NCBI RefSeq assembly: GCF_002002725.1
Contig: NZ_MUNW01000041.1
Coordinates: forward strand, 62,001-126,000
From: Sinorhizobium sp. A49
GTDB taxonomy: Bacteria; Pseudomonadota; Alphaproteobacteria; Rhizobiales; Rhizobiaceae
Reading direction: 5' to 3'
Length of the DNA: 64,000 bases
Below, one piece after another: positions 29,757 to 42,614 of this stretch (the first letter of the stretch is position 1; every line of letters begins with the position of its first letter). The notes under the pieces were generated by a model. The model ran no database searches. It saw nothing but the letters and a program-made list of their open reading frames with translations, and was not told the DNA's origin. The position numbers and the translations under genes are program-made.

Positions 29757-30119
29757 TCAGGCGGCCAGCATCTTGTTGACCTCGTCAACGAGGTCGCGGA
29801 GGTGGAAAGGCTTCGACAGGACCTTGGCATCCTTCGGGGCTTTCGAATCCGGGTTCAGCGCCACCGCTGCAAAGCCGGTGATGAACATCACCTTGAGGTC
29901 CGGATCGAGTTCGGTCGCCCGGCGGGCAAGCTCGATGCCGTCCATCTCCGGCATGACGATGTCGGTCAGGAGAAGCGAGAAGGGCTCTTCGCGAAGGCGA
30001 TCGTAGGCGCTGGCGCCGTTGTCATAGGACATGACCTTGTAGCCAGCCTTTTCGAGCGCCTTCACCAGGAAGCGGCGCATATCGTTGTCGTCTTCGGCAA
30101 GAAGGATTTTCACAGTCAT
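29757..30119 (-). CDS. cpdR: Cell-cycle response regulator CpdR
   Basis: A 120-residue single-domain receiver protein (MTVKILLAEDDNDMRRFLVK). The phosphoacceptor is Asp53 (LLTDIVMPEMDG), with the acidic pair at residues 10-11 and the conserved lysine in SKPFHLRDLV. There is no output domain. Length and sequence match CpdR, which in alphaproteobacteria controls ClpXP proteolysis of cell-cycle proteins and is inactivated by phosphorylation from the CckA-ChpT relay. It is divergent from hutG and has its own terminator. Confidence 0.92.
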   Translation of the reverse strand: MTVKILLAEDDNDMRRFLVKALEKAGYKVMSYDNGASAYDRLREEPFSLLLTDIVMPEMDGIELARRATELDPDLKVMFITGFAAVALNPDSKAPKDAKVLSKPFHLRDLVDEVNKMLAA

Positions 30120-30314
30120 GAACTCGGCCGTTGCTTCTGTTTATTCATTGCGGATGGATTGCGGCGTTCTATCCAAGCCGCAACGGGGTAAATATCTCGT
30201 GAACGCGGCGCGTCAACTCCCGAGAAACCGGAGTGGGCGCACTATGGACACAGAGCCGGCCAACTGGCAACATGATGACAACAGCAAGAACCGCACATGG
30301 TAAAAAGGGTTCCG

Positions 30315-31196
30315 ATGGGGGAGATGACGGAGAGGGAGCTGTTTGAGGTTCTGGAACCTGCAAGCCAGCGGATTCCCTTCGTATTCAACTCGCCGCATAG
30401 CGGTCGATCTTATCCACAGGCCTTTCTCGATCAGTCGCGCCTTGATGCGCTGGCAATCCGCCGGTCCGAAGATCACTATGTCGACGAACTGTTCCAGAAT
30501 GCAACGTTCCTCGGCGCGCCGATGCTTTTGGCGCATTTCCCGCGCGCCTTCCTAGACGTCAATCGCGAGCCTTACGAACTCGACCCGCGCATGTTCGACG
30601 GCCCGGTGCCCCCGCACGCCAATATCAGCTCGATGCGGGTGGCGGGCGGCCTTGGCACCGTGCCGCGGCTGGTTGCCGAGAACATGGAAATCTATCGCGG
30701 CCGTTTTCCCGTCGAGGAGGCGCTGACGCGGATCGAGACGATCTACAAGCCGTACCATGCCACCTTGCGCAAGCTGATTGCGCGCACGCATGTGCAGTTC
30801 GGCCTGTCGGTGCTGATCGATTGTCACTCGATGCCGGGCAATGTGCATCTGCCCGGCAGCGCCCAGCGACCGGATTTCATCATCGGCGACCGCTACGGCA
30901 CCAGTGCAGCGGCGGAGCTGTCGCGGATCGCTGTCGATCTCCTGCAGGAGTTCGGCTATACCGTTGCTCGCAACAAGCCCTATGCTGGCGGCTTCATCAC
31001 CGAACATTACGGCCGACCGAGCCGCGGCCTGCATGCGCTGCAGATCGAGATCAATCGTGGGCTCTATGTCGACGAGACGACGCTCGTCAGGAAGCCCGGT
31101 TTCGGCGCTCTGGTTGCCGATCTCACCAGCTTCATCGCGTCGCTGGCACGGCATGTCGAGGACTACGGTGCCTATCTGCCGCTTGCTGCGGAGTAA
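30315..31196 (+). CDS. hutG: N-formylglutamate amidohydrolase family protein
   Basis: A 293-residue protein with FVFNSPHSGRSYP, RSEDHYVDELF, AHFPRAFLDVNREPYELDPRMF (part) and VLIDCHSMPG, all typical of the FGase/HutG family, which hydrolyses N-formyl-L-glutamate at the end of one histidine-degradation route. ATG 30315 (MGEMTEREL) is preferred because AAAAAGGG precedes it; an ATG at 30297 is the alternative. No hut genes are adjacent, so the physiological role in this locus is uncertain. Confidence 0.9.
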   Translation: MGEMTERELFEVLEPASQRIPFVFNSPHSGRSYPQAFLDQSRLDALAIRRSEDHYVDELFQNATFLGAPMLLAHFPRAFLDVNREPYELDPRMFDGPVPPHANISSMRVAGGLGTVPRLVAENMEIYRGRFPVEEALTRIETIYKPYHATLRKLIARTHVQFGLSVLIDCHSMPGNVHLPGSAQRPDFIIGDRYGTSAAAELSRIAVDLLQEFGYTVARNKPYAGGFITEHYGRPSRGLHALQIEINRGLYVDETTLVRKPGFGALVADLTSFIASLARHVEDYGAYLPLAAE

Positions 31197-31218
31197 CAGA
31201 CCTCTCCGGCTAGATCTC

Positions 31219-31298
31219 AAAAAGAACCGCGCCGGTGGCGCGGTTAAGTCTAGGGAGGAAACACCCAAGGAGGGTATTTACAGTCACGAGTGACTGCC
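31219..31298 (-). ncRNA. mmgR: suhB/MmgR-type trans-acting small RNA
   Basis: About 80 bases on the minus strand. The 5' end forms the perfect hairpin CAGTCAC-TC-GTGACTG (31281-31296). A second short hairpin ACCCTCCTTGGGT follows, then an unpaired TTTCCTCCC, both anti-Shine-Dalgarno-like, then a terminator stem AACCGCGCC/GGCGCGGTT (31225-31245) with five T. This architecture and its position in front of a suhB-type gene match the rhizobial suhB RNA family, also known as MmgR, which in Sinorhizobium limits polyhydroxybutyrate granules. Family assignment is from memory of the structure and setting. Confidence 0.82.
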
Positions 31299-31303
31299 TA
31301 AAA

Positions 31304-31332
31304 ACCCTAATATTGCACTGCACAAATGTCAA
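31304..31332 (-). promoter_or_regulatory. Promoter of the MmgR-type RNA
   Basis: Minus-strand TTGACA (31327-31332) and TAGGGT (31304-31309) with a 17-base spacer, placing transcription start near 31297-31298, exactly at the base of the first hairpin. An inverted repeat GCACTGCA...TGCAGTGC (31314-31321 and 31353-31361) flanks the -35 box and may be a regulator site. Confidence 0.7.
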
Positions 31333-31512
31333 GTTGAACGACTGAAAACTTTTGCAGTGCATCAAGGGGGTTTCACCGTTTCGAATGCACTGAAACCGTT
31401 GGCGCGGCGCGCCGTCACCGATCGCCGGCAGCGGGCCGCCTCGTCTTTGCCTTTCTGCAAATTTCCGCTATGCAGATCGGACCTTCCTGCTTCCTTCCCC
31501 AAAGAGAGTGCC

Positions 31513-32286
31513 ATGCTGCCCGACCGCTCCTTTTTTGACCGTCTCGCCGATGCCGCCAAGGCGGAAACCTTGCCGCGTTTTCGCATCGGTACGAGCGTCG
31601 TCAACAAGCTCGAGGGCGGTTTCGACCCGGTGACGGAAGCGGACCAGTCGGCGGAAGCGGCAATCCGGGCCCTTATCGAAGAGAATTTCCCCGATCACGG
31701 CATCCTCGGCGAAGAGCATGGCAATGTCGGCCTCGATCGCGAATATGTCTGGGTGATCGACCCGATCGACGGCACGCGCGCTTTCATCTCCGGCCTTCCT
31801 GTCTGGGGGACGCTGATCGGTCTTTATCGCAATGGCGACGCGGTGATGGGCCTGATGGACCAGCCGTTCACCGGCGAGCGCTTCTTTGCCGACGGCACCA
31901 AGGCGCACTATCGCGGCCCCGACGGCGACAAGATGCTGTCGACCCGCGTCTGCGACACGCTTTCCGACGCGGTGCTGTTTACGACCTCGCCGCATCTCTA
32001 CACCGGCGACAACAAGACCCGCTTCGAGGCTCTGCAGGACAAGGTGCGGCTGTTCCGCTATGGCTGCGACTGCTACGCCTTTGCGCTGCTGGCGGCGGGC
32101 CATGTCGATCTGGTGATCGAGTGCGGGCTAAAACCCTATGACGTCGGCGGCCTGATCCCGCTGATCGAGCAGGCCGGTGGCATCGTCACCAACTGGCAGG
32201 GTGGACCGGCGGAAATGGGCGGCGAAGTCATCGCTGCCGGCAGCGCCGCGCTGCATGCGCAGGCGCTGGAAATTCTCAAGGGCTGA
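31513..32286 (+). CDS. hisN: Inositol monophosphatase family protein / histidinol-phosphatase
   Basis: A 257-residue Mg-dependent phosphatase of the IMPase superfamily. The metal and catalytic motifs are GEEHG (Glu), WVIDPIDGTRAFISG and the C-terminal LKPYDVGGLIPLIEQAGG. Rhizobial members of this subgroup are usually annotated as histidinol-phosphatase (HisN), dephosphorylating L-histidinol phosphate; the substrate cannot be proven from sequence. ATG 31513 (MLPDRSFFDRLAD) has AAAGAGAG in front; the longer open frame to 31357 would run into the promoter region of the small RNA. Confidence 0.88.
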   Translation: MLPDRSFFDRLADAAKAETLPRFRIGTSVVNKLEGGFDPVTEADQSAEAAIRALIEENFPDHGILGEEHGNVGLDREYVWVIDPIDGTRAFISGLPVWGTLIGLYRNGDAVMGLMDQPFTGERFFADGTKAHYRGPDGDKMLSTRVCDTLSDAVLFTTSPHLYTGDNKTRFEALQDKVRLFRYGCDCYAFALLAAGHVDLVIECGLKPYDVGGLIPLIEQAGGIVTNWQGGPAEMGGEVIAAGSAALHAQALEILKG

Positions 32287-32313
32287 CACCAGCGCGGGTC
32301 GGAGGGACCCTTC

Positions 32314-33279
32314 TCAGGCCGCTTCGCCTTCGTCCTCGTCGTGCTCATCGGGAATGACAAAGGCAAGAATGGCCGCCATGGCCTGGGCGCGATAGCGGTC
32401 CGCTTCGTGCAGCAGTTCGTGGCGAGCGCCGTCGATCGGGATCATGTGGGCGGCGCGGAAGTTGCGTGCCAGCCACTCGACGGCGATATGCGGCACCAGC
32501 CGATCGGCTGTCGGCGCCAGGATAATCGTCGGAAGAGTGATGCGGGTCAGATGCTCGCGGCGCGTGACACGCCGCACGGCGCGAAACGCTTCGGTCAGCC
32601 ACTGGGCCGATGGCGGCCCAAGTCGCAATTCTGGATAGGCATCAGTCAGAGCAAGATTGCGCGCAAAGCGGCGGCGATCTGCCGTCAGCACATTGTTTTC
32701 AAAGGGGCGATTGCCCTTGTCGGCGTGCAGCGGCAGACGCCCGAGGCCGAGCCAGCGCATCACCGTTGCCATGCTCGCAATGCTGCGTTCGCCAATCACC
32801 TGGCCACCGAGACCGACAAAGGGGGCGAGCACCACCAGGCGGTCGATGCGGCTCGAAAGCATCGGGGCGAGGGACAATGCGACGAGCGCGCCCATGGAAT
32901 GAGCGACGATCGAGAAGGGCAGCCGGGTGTCCGGCAGCACGATCTGCTCGAGGAAGGTGGTCAGGTCGCGCTCGTAATACGAAAAGCGTTCGACATGGCC
33001 GCGCCCAGCCTCGGGCAGCAGCCGTTCGGAGCCCGCCTGGCCGCGCCAATCGAAGGTGGCGACCCAGAGGCCGGCAGCGTTAAGATCGGCGATCGTCTCG
33101 AAGTATTTCTCGATCGATTCGTTGCGGCCCTGCAGCAAGACGACGGTGCCGCGCGCCACCGGCTTTTTTGTCTTGAAGATGGCATAACGGATCTTGCGGC
33201 CGCCGGCTCCGTCGAAGAAGCCCGCCACGTGATTGTCCGGTATCGGATTGTCCGGTGTGGAGCGGAGGATCGTGGTCAT
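32314..33279 (-). CDS. Alpha/beta hydrolase, lysophospholipase-like
   Basis: A 321-residue serine hydrolase of the PldB/monoglyceride-lipase group (Hydrolase_4). The nucleophile elbow is AHSMGA (Ser in VAHSMGALVAL), the oxyanion region is VLLQGRNESIEKYFE, the acid lies near APTADRLVPH and the histidine in GARHELLHEAD. Cytoplasmic, no signal peptide. Start MTTILRSTPDNPIPD at 33279 is used because the only earlier in-frame start is TTG. It is convergent with hisN (27-base gap). Lipid substrate inferred from family only. Confidence 0.88.
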   Translation of the reverse strand: MTTILRSTPDNPIPDNHVAGFFDGAGGRKIRYAIFKTKKPVARGTVVLLQGRNESIEKYFETIADLNAAGLWVATFDWRGQAGSERLLPEAGRGHVERFSYYERDLTTFLEQIVLPDTRLPFSIVAHSMGALVALSLAPMLSSRIDRLVVLAPFVGLGGQVIGERSIASMATVMRWLGLGRLPLHADKGNRPFENNVLTADRRRFARNLALTDAYPELRLGPPSAQWLTEAFRAVRRVTRREHLTRITLPTIILAPTADRLVPHIAVEWLARNFRAAHMIPIDGARHELLHEADRYRAQAMAAILAFVIPDEHDEDEGEAA

Positions 33280-33352
33280 TGCGGACGAAACCAAGGTGAA
33301 GATGCGTTGACGGTATCATCAGGGATAGGCGGCGGGCCTGGCGCCGTCAAAG

Positions 33353-33401
33353 AAAAAAGCCGGAAACGGTGGGTGAAATCCGGACGATCACCGTTTCCGG
33401 C
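33353..33401 (-). terminator. Minus-strand intrinsic terminator with no assigned gene
   Basis: A 13-bp perfect stem GCCGGAAACGGTG/CACCGTTTCCGGC (33359-33371 and 33389-33401, 17-base loop). On the minus strand it is followed by six T (33353-33358). It points away from the hsp20 gene and lies upstream of the hydrolase gene, so it does not belong to either annotated transcript. Confidence 0.75.
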
Positions 33402-33542
33402 CGCTGAAGGAGAAGGGACATGTCACTTCAGCCCCAGGAGATTTCCTCCCAGTGTGGCTGTTCTAATCCTCGCGATCTGAACCGCGGCCGAACCGTCCAT
33501 TCATGCGTCATTCACCGGGCCAAGAATCTTGAGCCGGCATGC

Positions 33543-33571
33543 CTTGAACTGGCGAAATTGCATTCCCATCT
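33543..33571 (+). promoter_or_regulatory. RpoH (sigma-32) promoter of the hsp20 gene
   Basis: CTTGAA at 33543-33548 and CCCATCT at 33565-33571, 16 bases apart, match the heat-shock sigma factor consensus (CTTGAA...CCCATNT). It lies about 100 bases before the hsp20 start. Confidence 0.78.
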
Positions 33572-33577
33572 CTTGCT

Positions 33578-33673
33578 CACGGACGCCGATAACGGGTCCG
33601 TTCACCGGTCGCGCCGCTGCCTGGATGGGGTGGCAGACCAGATATCGCAAACAGTTGCTCCCAGGAGGACACC
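33578..33673 (+). promoter_or_regulatory. ROSE-like RNA thermometer in the hsp20 leader
   Basis: The ~95-base leader ends with TTGCTCC (33655-33661), CA, then the ribosome binding site GGAGGA (33664-33669) five bases before... the ATG at 33674. The anti-SD strand TTGCTCC pairing with GGAGGA in the last hairpin is the hallmark of ROSE elements, which hide the ribosome binding site of rhizobial small heat-shock genes at low temperature. The upstream hairpins were not folded in detail. Confidence 0.72.
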
Positions 33674-34135
33674 ATGCGTCACGTTGATTTTTCCCCCCTC
33701 TACCGTTCCACCGTCGGCTTCGACCGCCTCTTCACCATGCTCGACAGCCTCGGCCAGCCTGACCAGGCCCAGACCTATCCGCCCTACAACATCGAGCGTA
33801 CCGGCGAAAACGCCTACCGCATCACCATGGCGGTTGCCGGCTTCGACGAAACCGAACTGTCGATCGAAGCACGCGAACATACGCTGACGATCAAGGGTGA
33901 AAAGAGCGAGGAAAAGGCCGAAGAAAACCAGTTCCTGCATCGCGGCATTGCCAAGCGCGCCTTCGAGCGCCGCTTCCAGCTTGCCGACCATGTAGAGATC
34001 AAGTCCGCTTCGCTGAAGAACGGCCTGCTGCACATCGACCTCACCCGCGAGATCCCGGAAGCAGCCAAGCCGCGCCGGATCGACATTACGTCGGTTGCCT
34101 CGCAGCCGAAGCAGATCGAGGCGCAGAGCCTCTAA
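33674..34135 (+). CDS. Small heat-shock protein Hsp20 (IbpA/HspH type)
   Basis: A 153-residue alpha-crystallin-domain chaperone. PPYNIERTGENAYRITMAVAGFD starts the domain near residue 36, LTIKGEK is the central strand, LHRGIAKRAFERRFQLADHVE (part) and SLKNGLLHIDL complete it. It belongs to the class A rhizobial Hsp20 proteins resembling E. coli IbpA/B, which hold unfolded proteins. It has an RpoH-type promoter, a ROSE-like leader and its own terminator, so heat control at both transcription and translation is expected. Confidence 0.95.
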   Translation: MRHVDFSPLYRSTVGFDRLFTMLDSLGQPDQAQTYPPYNIERTGENAYRITMAVAGFDETELSIEAREHTLTIKGEKSEEKAEENQFLHRGIAKRAFERRFQLADHVEIKSASLKNGLLHIDLTREIPEAAKPRRIDITSVASQPKQIEAQSL

Positions 34136-34157
34136 TCCCTACCTCCCAAGCTTGAAG

Positions 34158-34188
34158 AGGCGACGCCCGCAAAGGCGCCGCCTTTTTT
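34158..34188 (+). terminator. Intrinsic terminator after hsp20
   Basis: AGGCGACGCC/GGCGCCGCCT stem (one mismatch; 34158-34167 and 34174-34183) followed by six T. About 25 bases after the hsp20 stop. Confidence 0.85.
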
Positions 34189-34212
34189 GTTATGTCCGGA
34201 CGGGTTCGGACG

Positions 34213-35202
34213 TTATGTCCGCACGGGTTCGGCGAGTGCGTCCGGCTCCTTGCGGGCGGCGTAACGCTGGGCGATCACGGCGCAGGCCATCAACTGGATC
34301 TGGTGGAAGAGCATGAGCGGCAGCACGATCGCGCCGATGTTCTGGCCGGCGAAGATGGCGCTGGCCATCGGGATGCCGCTCGCAAGACTCTTCTTCGAGC
34401 CGCAGAAGGTGATGGCGATCTCGTCGGCACGGTCAAAACCGAGGAGGCGGCTGCCGAACATGGTGACGGCAAGCACCAGCGCCAGCATGACGACCTCGAT
34501 TGCGACCAGCACCCCGAGATCGGCAAGCGAAAAGGTCTGCCACAGTCCCGATGTGACCGCCTGGCTGAAGGCGAGATAGACGACCATGAGGATCGAGCCG
34601 CGATCGACCGGCGCAAGCAGGCCCTTGCGCGCCCGGATCCAGCCGCCGATCCACGGTTGCAGCAATTGACCGACAATGAACGGCGCCAGCAGTTGCAAGA
34701 GGATCTGCTCCAGCGCATCCAGCGACACGCCACCATGGCCGCCGGCCGAAAACAAGAGACCGACCAGAAGCGGCGTCAGGAACATGCCGAAAATGTTGGA
34801 GGCCGACGCAGAGCAAATCGCCGCCGGGACATTACCGCCGGCAACGGAGGTGAAGGCGATCGATGACTGCACCGTCGAGGGCAGCACGCAGAGGAAGAGG
34901 ATGCCGGTGTAAAGCGCCGGCGGCAGGACCGACGACGGCACGAAGCCGACGGCAAGGCCGATCAACGGAAACAGAACGAAAGTCGAGGCCAGGATCGCCA
35001 GATGCAGCCGCCAATGCAGAAAGCCGGCGATGACGACGTCGCGCGACAGCCGCGCGCCATGCAGGAAGAACACCAGCCCCACCGCGACTTTGGTCGCCAT
35101 GGCAAACCAGGCGACCGCATCGCCCTGGATCGGAAGCAGCGACGCCAGAAGCACGGTGAGAAGCAGAAGCAGGGTGAACGTGTCGGGAAGATAGCGGCGC
35201 AT
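34213..35202 (-). CDS. Bile acid:sodium symporter family transporter
   Basis: A 329-residue hydrophobic protein with about nine to ten transmembrane helices (for example TFTLLLLLTVLLASLLPI and ILFLCVLPSTVQSSIAFTS), the latter containing the conserved LPSTVQSS motif, and CGSKKSLASGIPMA near the C-terminus. It belongs to the BASS/SBF-like group close to YfeH and plant BAT proteins. Start MRRYLPDTF at 35202 is preferred over a much longer open frame. It is divergent from a lysR gene, which likely controls it. The transported substrate is unknown. Confidence 0.9.
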   Translation of the reverse strand: MRRYLPDTFTLLLLLTVLLASLLPIQGDAVAWFAMATKVAVGLVFFLHGARLSRDVVIAGFLHWRLHLAILASTFVLFPLIGLAVGFVPSSVLPPALYTGILFLCVLPSTVQSSIAFTSVAGGNVPAAICSASASNIFGMFLTPLLVGLLFSAGGHGGVSLDALEQILLQLLAPFIVGQLLQPWIGGWIRARKGLLAPVDRGSILMVVYLAFSQAVTSGLWQTFSLADLGVLVAIEVVMLALVLAVTMFGSRLLGFDRADEIAITFCGSKKSLASGIPMASAIFAGQNIGAIVLPLMLFHQIQLMACAVIAQRYAARKEPDALAEPVRT

Positions 35203-35298
35203 GGCTGTCACTGGCTCGATTGAGAAAACACCTTGCCGAGAAATGTCATTATGAAGCAGGATGCAAGGAATAACAGTTATCGCAAAAGTGGATAATGG

Positions 35299-36156
35299 AT
35301 GCTCGACCTTGTGCAATTGCGTAGCTTCGTGGCGCTCGAACAGATGGGCAGCTTTACTCTTGCCGCCGAGAAACTGACGCTCGGGCAATCGACGGTCAGC
35401 CAGCATATTCAAAGACTTGAGGCTGCCGTCGGGCGCAAGCTGGTTGCCCGCGATACGCATCGAGTGTCATTGACCACGGACGGCCAGGCCCTCCTTGCCC
35501 ATGCGCGTTCGATGCTGGCGATCGACGACGAGGTCAAGGCGTTGTTTGCCGAAAGCAGTCTTCGCGGCCGGCTGAGGTTGGGCGTGTCGGAGGATTTCGT
35601 CACCAGCCGGCTACCGGACGTGCTTGAGGATTTCGTGCGCGCGCATCCTTCGGTGGAGCTGGAATTGACGGTGGCGCTGAGTGGCGTGCTCTACCAGATG
35701 CAGGACGGCGGCGAGATCGATCTGGTCCTGGCGAAGCGCCGGCTGGGCGATCCACGCGGCGAGTTGGTCTATCGCGAACCGCTGGTCTGGCTGGCGCGCG
35801 ATCCCGAGCGGATCAAGCGCGACCGCGTCTTGCCGCTGATTGCTTTCCCGCCGCCGAGCATCACCCGCAGCGTGGCGCTCGAAGTGCTCGACCGGCATCG
35901 GCTGCCGTGGCGGATCGTTTGCACCTGCGGCAGCCTCAGCGGGCTGACGGCTGCGGCGCAGGCTGGCATGGGCGTGCTTGTGCAGCCGCGCAGCATGGCG
36001 CCCCAGGGCCTGAGGGAATTGCCGGCGGGCATCTTGCCGCAGCTTGAAGACGTCGAGTTCGTGCTGGTCCCGAGCAAGGGCGCCGACCAGAAGCTGCTGG
36101 CGGCGCTCTCGACCGAGATCCTGTCGAAGGTGCGGACGCTTCAAGGGCAGGCCTGA
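35299..36156 (+). CDS. LysR family transcriptional regulator
   Basis: A 285-residue regulator with the usual helix-turn-helix MLDLVQLRSFVALEQMGSFTLAAEKL and QSTVSQHIQRLEAAVG (residues ~1-60, partly quoted), then an effector-binding domain (GRLRLGVSEDFVTSRLPDVLE onward). It is divergent from the symporter gene across a 96-base gap, the classical layout for control of that transporter. The C-terminus ends 26 bases before the convergent threonine aldolase gene. Confidence 0.93.
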   Translation: MLDLVQLRSFVALEQMGSFTLAAEKLTLGQSTVSQHIQRLEAAVGRKLVARDTHRVSLTTDGQALLAHARSMLAIDDEVKALFAESSLRGRLRLGVSEDFVTSRLPDVLEDFVRAHPSVELELTVALSGVLYQMQDGGEIDLVLAKRRLGDPRGELVYREPLVWLARDPERIKRDRVLPLIAFPPPSITRSVALEVLDRHRLPWRIVCTCGSLSGLTAAAQAGMGVLVQPRSMAPQGLRELPAGILPQLEDVEFVLVPSKGADQKLLAALSTEILSKVRTLQGQA

Positions 36157-36182
36157 GGCCCGGCCCTACAGACCGATCCGCT

Positions 36183-37229
36183 TCAGCAGGCCGCGACGAA
36201 GCGGTCGACGTCGTCGGTCTTGGTGGCAAAGCTGGTCACCAGGCGGTAGAGGCCCTCGTCGGCCGCGAGGCTTCCGGCGAGATCGTGCGGAACCGGCCAG
36301 TCATAGAAGACCGCTCCCTGTTCGCGCAATTTCGCCGCCACGTCGTTTTTCAGGATGACGAAGACCTCGTTGGCGTCGACCGGCCAGCCGAGCCGGCTCG
36401 TGCGCGACGCAGCGATGCCGTCGGCAAGGCGCCGGGCCATGGCGTTGGAATGGCGGGCGAGGTCAAGCCAGAGGTCGCCCTGCAGATAGGCATCGAACTG
36501 GGCGGAGACGAAACGCGATTTCGAGAACAACTGCGCCGAGCGCTTGCGCAGGAAATGCATCTCGTGCGCCTTGGAAAGATCGAAGAGAACAAGCGCCTCG
36601 GCGCACCAGCAGCCGTTCTTCGTGCCGCCGAAGGACACGAGATCGACGCCGCGCTTCCAGGTCATTTCGGCCGGGGTTGCCTCAAGGCTGACAAGCGCAT
36701 TGGCAAAGCGGGCGCCGTCCATGTGCAGCGGCAGCTTGTGCGCCTTGGCGACGGCGGCGATCGCTTCGATCTCATCGAGGGAATAGACCGTGCCGCTTTC
36801 GGTCGCCTGCGTCAGCGTGACCGCCATAGGCTGGCCGCCGTGGACATTGTCGAGCGGGTAGCGGCGGATTTCCGCTTCTAGCCGCGATGCGTCCATTTTG
36901 CCGTGTTTGCCGTCCACGGCTTTCAGTCGCGAGCCATGGGTGAAGAATTCCGGCGCACCGCATTCGTCGGCGGTCACATGGGCCTCACGGTGGCAGAACG
37001 CGACGCCGCCGGCGCGGCTGCTGCTGGCGAGCGCCAGCGAATTGGCGGCCGTTCCGGTGCCGACGAAAAAGACGGCGACATCGCGCTCGAAAACCTCAGA
37101 CAGCTTCTTTTCGACCTTCCGGTCGAGCTCACTGGTGCCGTAGGCGGACGCGTAGCCGTCGGCATGGGTCACGAGGCTCTGGGCGATGGTCGGGTGAGCG
37201 CCAGCCCAGTTATCAGAGGAAAAAATCAT
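36183..37229 (-). CDS. ltaE: Low-specificity L-threonine aldolase
   Basis: A 348-residue PLP enzyme of the beta-eliminating-lyase group that cleaves L-threonine or L-allo-threonine to glycine and acetaldehyde. The PLP lysine is Lys204 in SFGGTKNGC, the pyridine-binding Asp171 is in LHMDGARFANA, and YGTSELDRKVEKKLSEVF and FFVGTGTAANSLAL are typical N-terminal motifs (partly quoted). ATG 37229 is preferred over an adjacent GTG because AGGACGAC lies in front. Monocistronic as far as visible. Confidence 0.92.
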   Translation of the reverse strand: MIFSSDNWAGAHPTIAQSLVTHADGYASAYGTSELDRKVEKKLSEVFERDVAVFFVGTGTAANSLALASSSRAGGVAFCHREAHVTADECGAPEFFTHGSRLKAVDGKHGKMDASRLEAEIRRYPLDNVHGGQPMAVTLTQATESGTVYSLDEIEAIAAVAKAHKLPLHMDGARFANALVSLEATPAEMTWKRGVDLVSFGGTKNGCWCAEALVLFDLSKAHEMHFLRKRSAQLFSKSRFVSAQFDAYLQGDLWLDLARHSNAMARRLADGIAASRTSRLGWPVDANEVFVILKNDVAAKLREQGAVFYDWPVPHDLAGSLAADEGLYRLVTSFATKTDDVDRFVAAC

Positions 37230-37785
37230 CACATGTCGTCCTGTTTCATGGTCTTATCGGCGTGTTCGGGCGACCATAACCCACTTCCTAGCCGGATCAA
37301 TCGCGGTTGCCGCCGGAGAGGCCAACAGAATACCACTTTGAAACCAAAATGAAGAAAATGCCGGTTTGTCGTAATTAAATTATAAAACTGGGAAACTTCC
37401 GGCAATGTTCGGTAAAATCTCTTCTAATAAATGCTCATATACCTCTTGCGGAGGGGGGCGGTTTCTGGCATAGAGCGCATGAAATAGGACAGCAAGACTG
37501 TCCTATTTCGGTCTAGGGACCGGAACAATCGCCGCAAGTGCCCAAAAAATCGGCAATCGGCGTGTGGCATAGGCAAATCCGCCGGATTTCATCCGGTTGT
37601 CAACGCCTGCCATCAGGATGGTCACTGACATCAATGCCTGATGATGCCGTGCATTATTTGCGACCTGATCAGGATCATGAGACGATGAATGCCCCGGCTT
37701 TGCGGCATGCGGATGCATGCGACGGAGAGCCATGCGCGGGCGCAGGGATGCCCGGGACGTGCCGGGTTCAACAGGAGGGAAGACG
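37230..37785. other. Divergent intergenic region upstream of ltaE and gltB
   Basis: About 555 bases. The middle (37360-37440) is unusually AT-rich for this genome. A perfect 11-bp hairpin AAATAGGACAG/CTGTCCTATTT with a five-base loop lies at 37482-37508. No gene with a credible start is present. The gltB promoter must lie here; no certain -35/-10 pair was found. Confidence 0.55.
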
Positions 37786-42510
<4,725 letters not shown>

Positions 42511-42614
42511 AGGCCCCGGTGAAAAGGGCTCCCGGTTCCGAAATGGGTTCGGGTGTTCATCACGCGCGCTTTTCAAAAGCGCCTGTTCAGACGCATAGCT
42601 ATCAGGATGAAACG

